A stretch of DNA of 64,000 nucleotides, taken from contig UGSS01000002.1 in the NCBI GenBank assembly GCA_900454475.1, forward strand, positions 1,693,605 to 1,757,604. Reading direction: 5' to 3'. Below the pieces are notes generated by a model. That model was not told where the DNA came from and did not search any database. It saw only the letters and a list, made by a program, of their open reading frames with translations. The position numbers were made by a program, and so were the translations under genes. Below, piece after piece: positions 29,430-40,263 of the stretch. The stretch's first letter is position 1. Every line of letters begins with the position of its first letter. This DNA comes from [Pasteurella] mairii. GTDB lineage: Bacteria; Pseudomonadota; Gammaproteobacteria; Enterobacterales; Pasteurellaceae.

Positions 29430-29587
29430 GTTGAATTTCGTAGAAATTTGCAGAATTTTGTCGCCAACTGTACGATTTTCAGGTAATCTTTCGCACAGAA
29501 ATTTATCTTAAACCAACCGCACTTTTTGCTGTTTTATTGGTCAAAGTGGAAAGTGCGGTCAAAATTTTATTATTTTAGGAAAACATT

Positions 29588-30055
29588 ATGGACATTCGTA
29601 AAATTAAGAAACTCATCGAATTAGTGGAAGAATCCGGCATTATGGAATTGGAAATTTCTGAAGGGGAAGAATCGGTTCGCATTAATCGCGGTTCGCCGGC
29701 AGCTAGCACCGTACAATACAGTATGCCGGCTCCACAGGTTGCACCGGTCGCGCCAGCTGTGGCAGCGCCTGTTGCTGCGGCACCAGCAGCGCCAGCGGCT
29801 GCGGCGAGCGATGAGTTAAGCGGTCACGTTATTCGTTCTCCAATGGTGGGAACCTTCTATCGTAGCCCAAGCCCGGATGCCAAAGCGTTCGTTGAAGTTG
29901 GTCAAGCAGTGAAAGTGGGCGATGCCCTTTGTATCGTTGAAGCCATGAAAATGATGAACCGTATTGAAGCAGATAAAGCCGGTGTGGTAAAAGCTATTTT
30001 AATCAATGATGGTGAGCCGGTGGAATTTGACGAACCGCTAATCATTATCGAATAA
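29588..30055 (+). CDS. accB: Biotin carboxyl carrier protein of acetyl-CoA carboxylase
   Basis: Carries the biotin that shuttles CO2 in the first step of fatty-acid synthesis. It has 155 residues (156 in E. coli). An N-terminal dimerisation segment ([18 protein letters not shown]) is followed by a Pro/Ala-rich linker (about 45-75) and the biotinyl domain with [15 protein letters not shown]; the biotinylated lysine is Lys121. The 158-base gap upstream contains an inverted pair of uptake cores (about 29515 and 29550) and presumably the accBC promoter. Confidence 0.97.
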   Translation: MDIRKIKKLIELVEESGIMELEISEGEESVRINRGSPAASTVQYSMPAPQVAPVAPAVAAPVAAAPAAPAAAASDELSGHVIRSPMVGTFYRSPSPDAKAFVEVGQAVKVGDALCIVEAMKMMNRIEADKAGVVKAILINDGEPVEFDEPLIIIE

Positions 30056-30116
30056 TTCATATCCTTGTGGGGCACGATACCCCACAACAATATTTCATTT
30101 AAGAGTACGCATTCTT

Positions 30117-31463
30117 ATGTTAGAAAAAGTTGTTATTGCCAATCGAGGCGAAATTGCCCTACGTATTTTACGTGCGTGTAAAGAACTCGGAATTAAAACT
30201 GTTGCGGTGCATTCGACTGCCGACCGTGAATTAAAACACGTTTTACTTGCCGATGAAACCGTATGTATCGGACCGGCACCATCAACCAAAAGTTATTTGA
30301 ATATCCCGGCGATTATTGCTGCCGCCGAAGTGACCGGCGCTGATGCGATCCATCCGGGATATGGTTTTTTATCGGAAAATGCGGATTTTGCAGAACAAGT
30401 TGAACGTTCCGGCTTTATTTTTATCGGACCGACCGCGGAGGTAATCCGTTTGATGGGGGATAAAGTATCAGCGATTAACGCTATGAAAGCGGCTGGCGTG
30501 CCTTGCGTACCGGGATCTGATGGTCCTTTAACTGCCGATATGGCGAAAAATAAAGAAATTGCGAAAAAAATCGGTTATCCGGTCATTATTAAAGCGTCTG
30601 GTGGCGGTGGTGGTCGCGGGATGCGCGTGGTACGTGATGAGAAATCCTTGGAAGAATCCATTGCTATGACCAAAGCGGAAGCGAAAGCCGCATTTAATAA
30701 CGATATGGTTTATATGGAAAAATATTTGGAAAATCCGCGCCATATCGAAATTCAAGTGTTAGCCGATACGCACGGGAACGCGCTTTATTTAGCCGAGCGG
30801 GATTGTTCAATGCAACGTCGCCATCAAAAAGTGGTCGAAGAAGCGCCGGCGCCGGGGATTACTGAAGAAGTGCGTCGTAATATCGGCGAACGTTGTGCGC
30901 GCGCTTGTGTTGAAATCGGTTATCGTGGTGCGGGTACGTTTGAGTTTTTGTATGAAAACGGTGAATTCTACTTTATTGAGATGAATACCCGTATTCAGGT
31001 AGAACATCCTGTAACGGAGATGATTACCGGTGTTGATTTGGTGAAAGAGCAGTTACGCATTGCAGCCGGTTTGCCGCTTTCCTTTAAACAAGAAGATATT
31101 CAAGTGCGTGGTCATGCTATTGAATGTCGTATTAACGCGGAAGATCCAAATACGTTTTTACCGTCACCGGGTAAAGTGGATCACTTGCATTCGCCGGGCG
31201 GTTTAGGCGTGCGTTGGGATTCTCATGTGTATGGCGGTTATACGGTGCCACCACATTATGATTCCATGATTGCTAAATTAATCACTTATGGTGATACGCG
31301 CGAAGTGGCGATTCGTCGGATGCAAAACGCGTTAAGTGAAACAATTATCAGCGGTATCAAAACCAATATTCCGTTACATGATTTGATTTTAGCCGACGAA
31401 AATTTCCAAAAAGGTGGAACCAATATCCATTATTTGGAGAAAAAATTGGGTATGCGCGATTAA
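30117..31463 (+). CDS. accC: Biotin carboxylase subunit of acetyl-CoA carboxylase
   Basis: ATP-grasp enzyme that carboxylates the biotin on AccB. It has 448 residues (449 in E. coli). It opens [20 protein letters not shown], has the glycine-rich ATP loop [16 protein letters not shown] (near 160), [20 protein letters not shown] and the catalytic [15 protein letters not shown] segment. It lies 61 bases after accB with only an RBS region between. A strong terminator follows. Confidence 0.97.
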   Translation: MLEKVVIANRGEIALRILRACKELGIKTVAVHSTADRELKHVLLADETVCIGPAPSTKSYLNIPAIIAAAEVTGADAIHPGYGFLSENADFAEQVERSGFIFIGPTAEVIRLMGDKVSAINAMKAAGVPCVPGSDGPLTADMAKNKEIAKKIGYPVIIKASGGGGGRGMRVVRDEKSLEESIAMTKAEAKAAFNNDMVYMEKYLENPRHIEIQVLADTHGNALYLAERDCSMQRRHQKVVEEAPAPGITEEVRRNIGERCARACVEIGYRGAGTFEFLYENGEFYFIEMNTRIQVEHPVTEMITGVDLVKEQLRIAAGLPLSFKQEDIQVRGHAIECRINAEDPNTFLPSPGKVDHLHSPGGLGVRWDSHVYGGYTVPPHYDSMIAKLITYGDTREVAIRRMQNALSETIISGIKTNIPLHDLILADENFQKGGTNIHYLEKKLGMRD

Positions 31464-31479
31464 TGGGTTTATGTGAAGA

Positions 31480-31507
31480 AAAAGTGGAGTTAGCTCCACT
31501 TTTTTTA
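31480..31507 (+). terminator. Rho-independent terminator of accBC
   Basis: AAAAGTGGAG and CTCCACTTTT form a 10-bp stem with a TTAG loop and a long T-run. Confidence 0.88.
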
Positions 31508-31579
31508 TATCAACATTTATGCTGGAAACACGCAGAATAAGTAAACTTTAAGGTTCAAAAGAAAATAGGAATAGCAGAG

Positions 31580-31843
31580 ATGAAGATAAATTCTCGTTAT
31601 CAGCAGGCGGCAAAAGAAGCTCGCTGGGCGTTGGGATTAACCATTTTATATGTTATCGGTTGGTGCGTTTGCGCCTATTTACCGAAAGAAAGTCACGGAC
31701 CTTTGGGTTTTCCTCTTTGGTTTGAATTAGCTTGTTTTTATCTGCCGATTTTATTTATTGTAGTGGCATATTGGGTGATCAAAATTGTGTATCAAGACAT
31801 TGATCTTGAACATCAGCCGGAAAGCAAAGAGGCGCAAAAATGA
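31580..31843 (+). CDS. yhdT: YhdT family membrane protein (DUF997)
   Basis: Small inner-membrane protein of 87 residues with two hydrophobic segments (about 17-36 and 46-68) and a charged C-terminus. Its stop codon overlaps the panF start by 4 bases (ATGA), so the two are translationally coupled. The yhdT-panF-prmA order is the same as in E. coli. YhdT may be a small accessory partner of the symporter; its own function is unproved. Confidence 0.88.
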   Translation: MKINSRYQQAAKEARWALGLTILYVIGWCVCAYLPKESHGPLGFPLWFELACFYLPILFIVVAYWVIKIVYQDIDLEHQPESKEAQK

Positions 31844-33297
31844 ATTTAGGGATTGTGTTACCGTTAATCATTTATTTGGTTTTCGTGTTTGGGGCAGCAT
31901 TGTATGCCTATATTAAACGCAGCAAAGGGGATTTTTTAACGGAATATTATGTGGGTAATCGCTCCATGACGGGATTTGTGTTAGCAATGACAACCGCTTC
32001 CACCTATGCCAGTGCCAGTTCCTTTATTGGTGGACCGGGAGCCGCCTATAAGTTTGGTTTAGGCTGGGTATTACTTGCCATGATCCAGGTACCGGCAGTG
32101 TGGTTGGCGCTAGGTGCATTGGGTAAAAAATTTGCTTTATTGTCCCGTAAATCCAATGCCTTAACCATTAATGATTTATTGCTTTATCGCTACAAAAACA
32201 AATACTTAGTTTGGATTTCTTGCGTTGCCTTATTCATTGCTTTTTTTGCTGCAATGACCGTGCAATTTATCGGTGGCGCTCGTTTGTTGGAAACAACCAT
32301 TGGTATCAGTTATACCCAATCGTTACTGATTTTTGCCTTAACCGTTGGGCTTTATACTTTTATTGGCGGTTTTCGTGCGGTGGTGTTAACGGATACGATC
32401 CAAGGATCGGTGATGATTTTAGGCACGATTATTTTATTGATCGGAACCATTTACGCCGCTGGTGGCGTTGAAAGTGCGGTGCAAAAACTCACAGAAATTG
32501 ATCCGCACTTGGTCAGTCCTTATGGACCAAATGAGATGTTAGATTTTCAATTTATGGCATCTTTTTGGATTTTGGTATGCTTCGGCGTGGTCGGATTGCC
32601 GCATACTGCAGTGCGCTGTATGGCGTTTAAAGACAGCAAAGCGCTACACAGCGGGATGCTGATTGGTACGATTATATTGAGCGTTATCATGTTAGGGATG
32701 CATTTAGCCGGCGCGTTGGGACGGGCGATTATTCCGAGTTTGAGCGTACCGGATCAGGTTATCCCAACCTTAATGTTGCAAGTGTTGCCCCCTATCGTAG
32801 CGGGGATTTTCTTAGCGGCACCAATGTCAGCGATTATGTCCACCATTGATGCACAATTAATTCAATCCTCTTCGATTTTTGTGAAAGATTTATATTTATC
32901 GGTGAAACCAGAGATGGCGAAAAATCAACGGAAAATCAGCTGGTTTTCCTCATTAATTACTCTAGGATTGACCGCACTTTTAATTCTTGCCGCCCTAGAT
33001 CCGCCGGAAATGATCATCTGGTTGAATTTATTTGCTTTCGGTGGCTTGGAAGCGGCGTTTTTATGGGGCATCATTTTGGGCTTATATTGGGATAAGGCAA
33101 ATGCCTATGGCGCCATCAGTTCGATGGTCGTCGGATTGGGCAGTTATGTGGTATTAACCGCTTTTTCCATTAAATTATGGGGATTTAATGCAATTGTTCC
33201 GGCGTTAGTTTTCGGATTAATGGCATTTTTAGCCGGGAATTATGTTGGCATCCGAAAAAATGCTACAATGCGCCCTTTGCCGCATTCGGCATCATGA
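31840..33297 (+). CDS. panF: Sodium/pantothenate symporter
   Basis: SLC5/SSS-family inner-membrane transporter importing pantothenate (vitamin B5) with Na+. It has 485 residues (483 in E. coli), with about 13 membrane segments. Signatures: [20 protein letters not shown] near residue 30, [20 protein letters not shown], and the SSS motif around [21 protein letters not shown]. It overlaps yhdT by 4 bases and ends 13 bases before prmA. Two uptake cores lie inside. Confidence 0.94.
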   Translation: MNLGIVLPLIIYLVFVFGAALYAYIKRSKGDFLTEYYVGNRSMTGFVLAMTTASTYASASSFIGGPGAAYKFGLGWVLLAMIQVPAVWLALGALGKKFALLSRKSNALTINDLLLYRYKNKYLVWISCVALFIAFFAAMTVQFIGGARLLETTIGISYTQSLLIFALTVGLYTFIGGFRAVVLTDTIQGSVMILGTIILLIGTIYAAGGVESAVQKLTEIDPHLVSPYGPNEMLDFQFMASFWILVCFGVVGLPHTAVRCMAFKDSKALHSGMLIGTIILSVIMLGMHLAGALGRAIIPSLSVPDQVIPTLMLQVLPPIVAGIFLAAPMSAIMSTIDAQLIQSSSIFVKDLYLSVKPEMAKNQRKISWFSSLITLGLTALLILAALDPPEMIIWLNLFAFGGLEAAFLWGIILGLYWDKANAYGAISSMVVGLGSYVVLTAFSIKLWGFNAIVPALVFGLMAFLAGNYVGIRKNATMRPLPHSAS

Positions 33298-33310
33298 GAG
33301 AGAGGATAAT

Positions 33311-34189
33311 ATGGCTTGGGTACAAATTCGAATTAACAGTACAAATAAAAAAGCGGAAAGTTTAAGCGATTATTTAGAAAGTCTAGGCGCGGTATCGGTG
33401 ACGTTTATGGATAGCCAAGATACGCCGATCTTTGAACCTTTACCGGGTGAAACACGTTTGTGGGGGAATACGGATGTGGTGGCACTGTTTGATGCAGAAA
33501 CGGATATGGCGAAGATTGTGCAACAATTACAGCACGCCAAACAGTTGCATGAAGACATGGCGTATAAAGTTGAGCAAATCGAAGATAAAGATTGGGAAAG
33601 GGAATGGATGGATAATTTCCATCCGATGCAATTCGGTCGGCGTTTATGGATTTGCCCAAGTTGGCGCGAAGTGCCTGATGAACATGCGGTTAATGTGATG
33701 TTGGATCCCGGTTTGGCGTTTGGTACGGGTACACACCCGACAACCGCGTTGTGTTTAGAGTGGCTCGACAGCTTAGATTTGCAAGGCAAAACCGTGATTG
33801 ATTTTGGTTGCGGATCGGGTATTTTGGCAATTGCCGCCTTAAAATTAGGCGCGAAAAGTGCGGTCGGAATTGATATTGATCCGCAAGCCATTTTAGCCAG
33901 TCGCAATAATGCCGAGCAAAATGGCGTCGCGGATCGATTGCAATTATTTTTATCCGATGAGAAACCCGCTGATTTAAAAGCGGATGTGGTAGTAGCGAAT
34001 ATTTTGGCAGGTCCGTTAAGAGAGTTATGTCCAATTATCAGCCAATTAGTCAACCCGCAAGGAGATTTAGGCTTATCCGGTATTTTAGAAACCCAATCGG
34101 CGTCCGTTTGTCAGGCGTATGCTGAACATTTTGCGCTGGATCCGGTGACAAGTCGGGAAGAATGGTGTCGAATTACGGGACGCAAATAG
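33311..34189 (+). CDS. prmA: Ribosomal protein L11 methyltransferase
   Basis: SAM-dependent enzyme that trimethylates ribosomal protein L11; 292 residues (293 in E. coli). Start ATG 33311 ([20 protein letters not shown]) follows AGAGAGGA, while the longer upstream frame overlaps panF. Motifs: [21 protein letters not shown], the SAM-binding [20 protein letters not shown] and [10 protein letters not shown]. It contains one uptake core (about 33857). Downstream is a 170-base gap before the third adhesin gene. Confidence 0.95.
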   Translation: MAWVQIRINSTNKKAESLSDYLESLGAVSVTFMDSQDTPIFEPLPGETRLWGNTDVVALFDAETDMAKIVQQLQHAKQLHEDMAYKVEQIEDKDWEREWMDNFHPMQFGRRLWICPSWREVPDEHAVNVMLDPGLAFGTGTHPTTALCLEWLDSLDLQGKTVIDFGCGSGILAIAALKLGAKSAVGIDIDPQAILASRNNAEQNGVADRLQLFLSDEKPADLKADVVVANILAGPLRELCPIISQLVNPQGDLGLSGILETQSASVCQAYAEHFALDPVTSREEWCRITGRK

Positions 34190-34282
34190 ACATGATGGCA
34201 AGGAGTAGGTAAATACCTCTCATAATTTTACCTACTCAATCTTGATAATTAACATAAACGCTGGCAGAATTATTGCGCTTAT

Positions 34283-34302
34283 TGCATCTCTTAAGAGATG
34301 CA
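34283..34302. promoter_or_regulatory. 20-bp perfect palindrome upstream of the third adhesin gene
   Basis: TGCATCTCTTAAGAGATGCA reads identically on both strands and lies 60 bases before the adhesin ATG. It could be a repressor operator or an mRNA hairpin. A second inverted repeat (GAGTAGGTAAA/TTTACCTACTC, about 34206-34239) precedes it and may end prmA transcription, although it lacks a T-run. Confidence 0.45.
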
Positions 34303-34361
34303 TGCTAGCAATTAACAATATTTGTAATTTAAGCGTTATTATTTTAACTAGGAAAAAAACT

Positions 34362-37300
34362 ATGAATGAAATATTCAAGATCATATTCAATAAATCTCAA
34401 TCAAAAGTAGATAAGCGTAGAGGGGGGGGGGGTAAGCAGAGTAAATTTGCTTTCGTATTCCCTCGCTACATCCTCTCTATCTGTATTATCACTATTACCG
34501 CATAATGCTTATGCAGTAGTCGCTCCTTCAGGACAAATCCAATACACTCAAGGTCAAGGGCTTTCTATCAGTAATGGTCTTGCTCAAGGCAATAGTCAAA
34601 CTATTGCAATTGGTGGAGATGCTCAAGAGGAAAACAAAGCCGCTCAAGCTACTGGTAATAGCTCTATAGCAATCGGTGCAGAAACAAAAGCAACCAAAGA
34701 TGGTTCTATTGCAATTGGTAGTAATGCTGTTGCTAACCAAGTGATTGATGATAATGCAGTCTATAATTTTGACCGTACACAATTGGCTGGTGGACCACAA
34801 GGGATAAAATTCCACGGATTAAGTCAGAATGGTGAGACCGTTTGGACATTTGATTTAAACGGTGCAGCAAGTACTCATGCTTCTGACAATTTGTTTATGG
34901 ATTCAGGCAATTTCTTTGCAGCTACTTATGGTTCTAACCCACAAAAAACCTATCTTGAAATGTTGGAATTAGCCGCTAATACTGACCCAATGAAAGTAAA
35001 AAATGGTGTTGACGGCGGAAAAAATGCGATTGCAATTGGTAATAAAGTCTTTGCGCAAGGCAATAACTCCATCGCTATGGGGCGCGGAACTTTCGCAATT
35101 GGCGAAAGAACTATCGCGCAAGGTTCTTATGCTTATGCACTTGGCGCCAATGCCTTAGCCATGGGAACGGCAGCAAGAGCTTTGGCAGATAATGCGATCG
35201 CAATCGGTGTTGGAACTGGCGTACAACAAAAGGGAAAATATTCCACTGTGATCGGGAATAATTTAATGACCACAGCAGAAAAAAGTACCCTTGTTGGTAA
35301 CCGAATTAAAGTTTGGGGCGATCCACAATCTCAACAAAATTCAAATAACAGTTTTGTTGCGGGAACGGAAATTGTATTAGATAAGAATGCAAATAGTACG
35401 GTTATCGGGCAGAATATCAAACAATTAGGAGTAGGTGCTAGTGATATTGTTGCAATTGGTAACGGCGTTAAAGTAACCCAGTCGAAAGGTGTAGCAATCG
35501 GTTATCAATCTTTCTCTGAGGGCGCTGATGCTATCTCCTTAGGTTCAAATGCTCAAGCAAAAGAGGAAGCGAATATTGCCATCGGTAAAGGTTCTATCGC
35601 TTCAGGAAAAGCGAATGCAGAGACAAGCTTAGCACTAGGCAATGAAGCACAAGATGTTTCTTCAATTGCAATTGGTCGTAACGTACAAAGTAATCGCGGT
35701 ACGGTTGCCATTGGCTCAAATATTCGCTCTGGTAATGGAAAAGCAAACGTCATCTTGGGGCGTGATATTAGACTCAATACCGATTCTGGCGCGAACATCT
35801 TAATGGGAACGAATATCGTGGCAAATCAAGGCGCTGATGGTGCAATTGCCATTGGTAACTCTGCAGTTGTTGCTGGAACAAATGCCTTAGCATTAGGGCA
35901 ATCAGCTAAAGCACCAAATGCAAAGTCTATTGCAATCGGTATTAATGCTGATTCGAGAGCCACTGATGCCATTGCATTAGGTAATAATGCAATGGTGCAA
36001 AATGAGGGAGGTGTTGCCCTTGGTTCAGATTCTACCGTACGCCGTGATCATGGAAAAGGCTATGATCCGCTCACAAACGCAGAGACCATTAACACAGATA
36101 GAACATGGCAATCAACTAAAGCCCCAGTATCTGTTGGTAGCCCACAACATTCTCGTCAAATCATCAACCTTGCTGCAGGTAAAGAAGACACCGATGCAGT
36201 CAACGTAGCACAGTTAAAAAAATTACGTGATTACGCGACAAATATCGCAACCTCGACTAAAAATGTGTTAGGTGGTAATGGTGTCGCAACCCTTGATGAA
36301 CAAGGCAATATCGCAGTAACTAATCTAGGTGGAACGGGCAAAAATACCGTACATGAAGCTATTAAAGCCACACGTGAAAAAGCGGAGCAGGCTTCAACTA
36401 AAGCAGATCAGGCTACAACTACCGCGCAAGAAGCTACAACTACCGCACAACAGGCACAAACTGTTGCTCAAGAAGCGAGTAGAACTGCAACAGAGGCAAA
36501 AAATACAGCTGATCTAGCAAGCACTACCGCACAAGACGCCAAATCTGATGCTGCGATCGCAAAACGCACCGCAGAAGAGACAGCGACAAAACTAGGTGAA
36601 AAAGCGGATAAAAACACAGCTTATACCTTTAAAATCAAAAATAGCGCTAGCGCTACTAAGCAAGAGGGCGATGCTAAAACTTGGACACTAGCGAAACAAG
36701 ACGAAATCACCTTTGGCGCTACAGAGGACTTAACCGTTACCACAGATGGCAATGGGAATATTGTCTATGGGCTCGCAGAAAAAGCGAAAGAAGCTATTGC
36801 TAATGCATCGAAAGCGACTCAAACGGTCACAAACCAACTTGCAAATATTGAACAAGCCAAACAAGATGCTGAAGCAGCAGCCACGAAAGCAGAAGAAGCA
36901 CAACAAGGCGCTATAGCCGCAAAAGATGCAGCTGCAAAATCTGCTCAAGATGCTGAAACTGCAAAACAGGGCGCTGTAGATGCAAAAACAGCAGCTGAAA
37001 CAGCACAACGAGGTGCTATAGCAGCAAAAGATGCAGCTGCAAAATCTGCTCAGGATGCTGAAACTGCAAAACAGGGCGCTGTAGCTGCAAAAGATGCAGC
37101 AGCAAAATCCGCTCAAGATGCTGAAACTGCAAAACAGGGCGCTGTAGATGCAAAAACAGCAGCTGAAACAGCACAACGAGGTGCTATAGCAGCAAAAGAT
37201 GCAGCTGCAAAATCTGCTCAGGATGCTGAAACTGCAAAACAGGGCGCTGTAGCTGCAAAAGATGCAGCAGCAAAATCCGCTCAAGATGCTGAAACTGCAA

Positions 37301-38967
37301 AACAGGGCGCAGTGGATGCAAAAACAGCAGCTGAAACAGCACAACGAGGTGCTATAGCCGCAAAAGATGCAGCAGTAAAATCCGCTCAAGATGCTGAACT
37401 AGCAAAACAGGGCGCTGTAGCTGCAAAAGATGCAGCAGCAAAATCCGCTCAAGATGCTGAAACTGCAAAACAGGGTGCAGTAGATGCAAAAACAGCAGCT
37501 GAAACAGCACAACGAGGTGCTGAAGTAGCGAAACAAGGCGCAGAGGCAGCGAAAGCAGATGCTGAAGCAGCGGCAACGCAAGCAGGTCAATCAGCTGATA
37601 CAGCAAAAGTAGAGGCAGGTAAAGCGGCAGATTCAGCACAGGCAGCGAAAGATTCGGAAACGAAGGCGAGAACTTCGGCAGAAGAAGCGAAAACATCGGC
37701 AACAGCAGCTCAAAGTTCGGCGATAAAAGCGGAGCAAGAAGCCAGTAAAGCCACAGATTCTGCGACGAAAGCTGAAACAGCGAAAACAGAAGCAGAAGCT
37801 GCAAAAGATGAAGCAGAAGCTGCAAAAGATGAAGCTGTAGCTGCAAAAGATGTGGTAGCAAAATCTGCTGAAGCAGCCGAGAAAGCAAAAGCAGGAGCTG
37901 AAGTAGCCAAACAAGACGCAGAGGCAGCGAAAGCAGCTGCTGAAGCAGCGGCAACGCAATCAGGTCAATCAGCTGATACAGCAAAAGTAGAGGCAGGTAA
38001 AGCGACAGATTCAGCACAAGCGGCGAAAGATTCGGAAACGAAGACGGGAACTTCAGCAGAAGAAGCGAAAACATCGGCGACAGCAGCTCAAGGTTCGGCG
38101 ACGAAAGCTGAAGCAGCGAAAGCAGAATCTGTAGCTGCAAAAGACGCAGCAGCAAAATCTGCTCAAGATGCTGAAACTGCAAAACAGGGCGCTGAGACAG
38201 CTAGAGATGAAGCAGGTCAATCGGCAACAGACGCACAATCTTCAGCAGATAAAGCGAAAGCAGAAGCAAATAAAGCAGCGGGATCAGCTCAGATCGCAGA
38301 AGCGACAGTGAGAGAAATGAACACTAATTTTGTTTCATCTGATAATACCAATTCGAAAGGCTTTGCTAATGTTGGTAATAATTCCTCTAGAATGGGTCGT
38401 GATGCAAGTGCAACTGGTAACAAAGCGACTGCGGTTGGTAATAATGCAATAGCCAAGGGTAACAACTCTACAGCGATAGGTAACGGTGCTAAGGCAACCG
38501 AAGATAATACAACAGCTGTTGGTCAAGGTTCTAAAGCAGTAGCGCCTAATTCCGTTGCTCTTGGTCATGGTACGATTGCAGATGAATCAAACACGGTCTC
38601 TATTGGCAGTAAAGGACATGAACGTCGTATTACTCATGTAGCAGATGGCGTTAAAGCAACTGATGCTGTGAATAAAGGACAGTTAGATCGTATGGCAAGA
38701 GATCTTAAAGGTGAATTGAATAAAACTGATCGCAAACTTCGAGCGGGTATTGCAGGTGCGTTGGCAGTAGCCAATATCCCACAAGTTACTATACCGGGAG
38801 CTAACTTCGTTGGAATGGGGGTTTCTCATTATAATGGTCAGAATGCAGTCGCTATAGGATACTCAAAACTTTCAGATAACAGTAAAGTGATTCTGAAAGT
38901 GAGTGCTGGTGCGACATCACAAAGTGATTATAATATTGGAGCTGGTATTGGCTATCAATGGAAATAA
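34362..38967 (+). CDS. Large trimeric autotransporter adhesin with Ala-rich stalk, phase-variable, frame-shifted (OFF)
   Basis: Type Vc adhesin of 1534 residues if the frame is restored. ATG 34362 follows TAGGAAAAA and begins an ESPR-like signal (MNEIFKIIFNKSQSKVDKR). A run of eleven G (34422-34432) shifts the frame and translation stops at 34505 after 47 residues; ten (or thirteen) G would join it to the long open frame (SRVNLLSYSLATSSLS...HNAYA). Then come a large head of YadA-type repeats (GNNSIAMGRGTFAIG pattern, about 35-590) and a neck (IINLAAGKEDTDAVNVAQL, near 600). A very long Ala/Lys/Glu heptad stalk (about 640-1315) follows, then a second small head (1335-1415), a second neck (HVADGVKATDAVNKGQL) and the membrane anchor ending GIGYQWK. 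I see no uptake core inside it. Confidence 0.9.
34422..34432 (+). repeat. Poly-G tract (G11), translational phase switch
   Basis: Eleven consecutive G near codon 21 of the adhesin, just before the hydrophobic core of the signal peptide. The upstream and downstream frames differ by one base; ten or thirteen G would be ON. Confidence 0.82.
37009..37512 (+). repeat. Three tandem 168-bp repeats in the adhesin stalk
   Basis: The segment starting CGAGGTGCTATAGC recurs at 37009, 37177 and 37345, and its first bases again at 37513, an exact 168-base period; a partial unit precedes 37009. Each unit codes 56 residues in three blocks (GAIAAKDAAAKSAQDAETAKQ-like, GAVAAKDAAAK-like, GAVDAKTAAETAQR), eight heptads with Ala at core positions. 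The first two units are nearly identical in DNA; the third is slightly diverged. Confidence 0.85.
37561..38110 (+). repeat. Second internal duplication in the adhesin stalk (378 bp apart)
   Basis: The DNA beginning GCTGAAGCAGCGGCAACGCA at 37561 recurs at 37939 with few changes for about 170 bases, coding the AGQSADTAKVEAGKAADSAQ-type segment twice. The 378-base offset equals 126 residues or 18 heptads, again keeping the coiled-coil register. Confidence 0.75.
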
Positions 38968-38990
38968 CATATTGTTAATTCTTTAATTTA

Positions 38991-39024
38991 TTTCACCTAT
39001 ACTTTTGTATAGGTGAAATTTTTT
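38991..39024 (+). terminator. Rho-independent terminator of the third adhesin gene
   Basis: TTTCACCTATAC and GTATAGGTGAAA form a perfect 12-bp stem with a TTTT loop, followed by six T. Confidence 0.9.
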
Positions 39025-39036
39025 CAAGGAGATAAA

Positions 39037-39099
39037 ATGTTCAGTAAAGGTAAAATAGGGATTGCCTTTAATTTAGAATCAAAGTTCATGGATCTTTAG
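39037..39099 (+). CDS. Possible 20-residue peptide or gene remnant
   Basis: A strong RBS (CAAGGAGATAAA) precedes ATG 39037, which opens a 20-residue frame (MFSKGKIGIAFNLESKFMDL) ending at TAG 39097. It lies directly behind the adhesin terminator with no obvious promoter. I do not recognise it. It may be the start of a gene that has been deleted, or chance. Confidence 0.2.
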   Translation: MFSKGKIGIAFNLESKFMDL

Positions 39100-39192
39100 A
39101 CTTAAGCGATTGTTTGATGATAATGTTTATTGTTTGATTGGAATAATTTTCGTATTAAAATTAAAAAATTGCACTTTGTATAAAAAATACTC

Positions 39193-39221
39193 TTTTCAAA
39201 TGCCATAAAAGTGCGTATCAT
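39193..39221 (+). promoter_or_regulatory. Predicted dusB-fis promoter
   Basis: TTTTCA (39193-39198), a 17-base spacer and TATCAT (39216-39221) with an extended GCG before it. The bases after the -10 (AGCACGCC) are GC-rich, like the discriminator of stringently and growth-phase controlled promoters such as E. coli fis. This is a motif-based prediction. Confidence 0.45.
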
Positions 39222-39276
39222 AGCACGCCTTGATTGGTCCTGTGTCGATTGAAAGATGGGTTGTAGAGAGGTAAAG

Positions 39277-40263
39277 GTGCAAATTGGTTGTTATAGATTG
39301 AAAAATCGCATTCTATTGGCACCAATGGCAGGCATTACTGATCAGCCATTTCGGAAGCTCTGTTCCCGCTATGGGGCAGGATTAACTTTTTCTGAAATGA
39401 TGTCAACCAATCCGCGAGTTTGGCATACGGAGAAATCAAAACTGCGTTTGGCTCACCACCAAGAATTGGGGATTAATGCTGTGCAAATAGCGGGTTCCGA
39501 TCCGCAAGAAATGGCAAATGCGGCGCGAGTGAATGTTGGGTATGGGGCTGAAATTATTGATATCAATATGGGCTGCCCTGCTAAAAAGGTAAATCGTAAA
39601 ATGGCTGGTTCGGCACTTTTACAATATCCGGATTTAGTGCAACAAATTCTTCATGCTGTGGTTAATGCGGTGGACGTTCCCGTAACACTTAAAATTAGAA
39701 CGGGTTGGGATCGGGCACATCAAAATTGTGTTGAAATCGCAAAAATTGCAGAACAAGCAGGTGTTCAGGCTTTGACTGTTCATGGACGTACGCGAGCCTG
39801 TCTATTTGAAGGGAAAGCGGAATACGACAATATAAAAGCGGTAAAACAACAAGTGAGTATGCCTGTGATTGCAAACGGAGATATTACTTCTGCTGCACAA
39901 GCAAAATTTGTCCTTGATTATACCAACGCAGATGCAGTGATGATCGGGCGCGGCGTCTTAGGCAATCCTTGGTTATTTCAATCAATGGAGCGCGTAGTGG
40001 AAACCGGTTCGGATTATCAAGAACCAAGTTTAAGCGAAAAGTGCGGTGTGATTTTACAGCATATTCGAGATATTCATCAGTTTTATGGTGAAGAAAAAGG
40101 GTATCGTATAGCACGCAAACACGTGGCTTGGTATCTACAGGGAATTCAACCCAATTCCGTTTTTAAACAGACTTTTAATGCGATTAGTGATGCGAAATCA
40201 CAATTAATGGCATTGGAAGATTTTTTTAATTTGATTCAAATGGATGATAAAGAAAAATGTTAG
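39277..40263 (+). CDS. dusB: tRNA-dihydrouridine synthase B
   Basis: FMN enzyme that reduces uridine to dihydrouridine at D-loop positions of tRNA. The GTG start at 39277 ([22 protein letters not shown]) aligns with the family N-terminus and follows GAGAGG, giving 328 residues (321 in E. coli); an ATG 21 bases upstream is in frame but less likely. Motifs: [32 protein letters not shown] with the active-site Cys, [22 protein letters not shown] and [13 protein letters not shown]. It overlaps fis by 7 bases, the conserved dusB-fis operon. Confidence 0.94.
   Translation: MQIGCYRLKNRILLAPMAGITDQPFRKLCSRYGAGLTFSEMMSTNPRVWHTEKSKLRLAHHQELGINAVQIAGSDPQEMANAARVNVGYGAEIIDINMGCPAKKVNRKMAGSALLQYPDLVQQILHAVVNAVDVPVTLKIRTGWDRAHQNCVEIAKIAEQAGVQALTVHGRTRACLFEGKAEYDNIKAVKQQVSMPVIANGDITSAAQAKFVLDYTNADAVMIGRGVLGNPWLFQSMERVVETGSDYQEPSLSEKCGVILQHIRDIHQFYGEEKGYRIARKHVAWYLQGIQPNSVFKQTFNAISDAKSQLMALEDFFNLIQMDDKEKC

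Noticed and set aside
36730-37389. Long minus-strand frame rich in Cys, Ser and Phe
   Set aside because: It is the antisense shadow of the Ala-rich stalk repeats (Ala codons GCA/GCT read backwards give Cys/Ser). No RBS or family likeness; same for the Leu-rich frame 37352-38182.
37009-38110. Repeats considered as a CRISPR array
   Set aside because: The units are contiguous coding repeats of 168 bp with no unique spacers and lie within one open frame.
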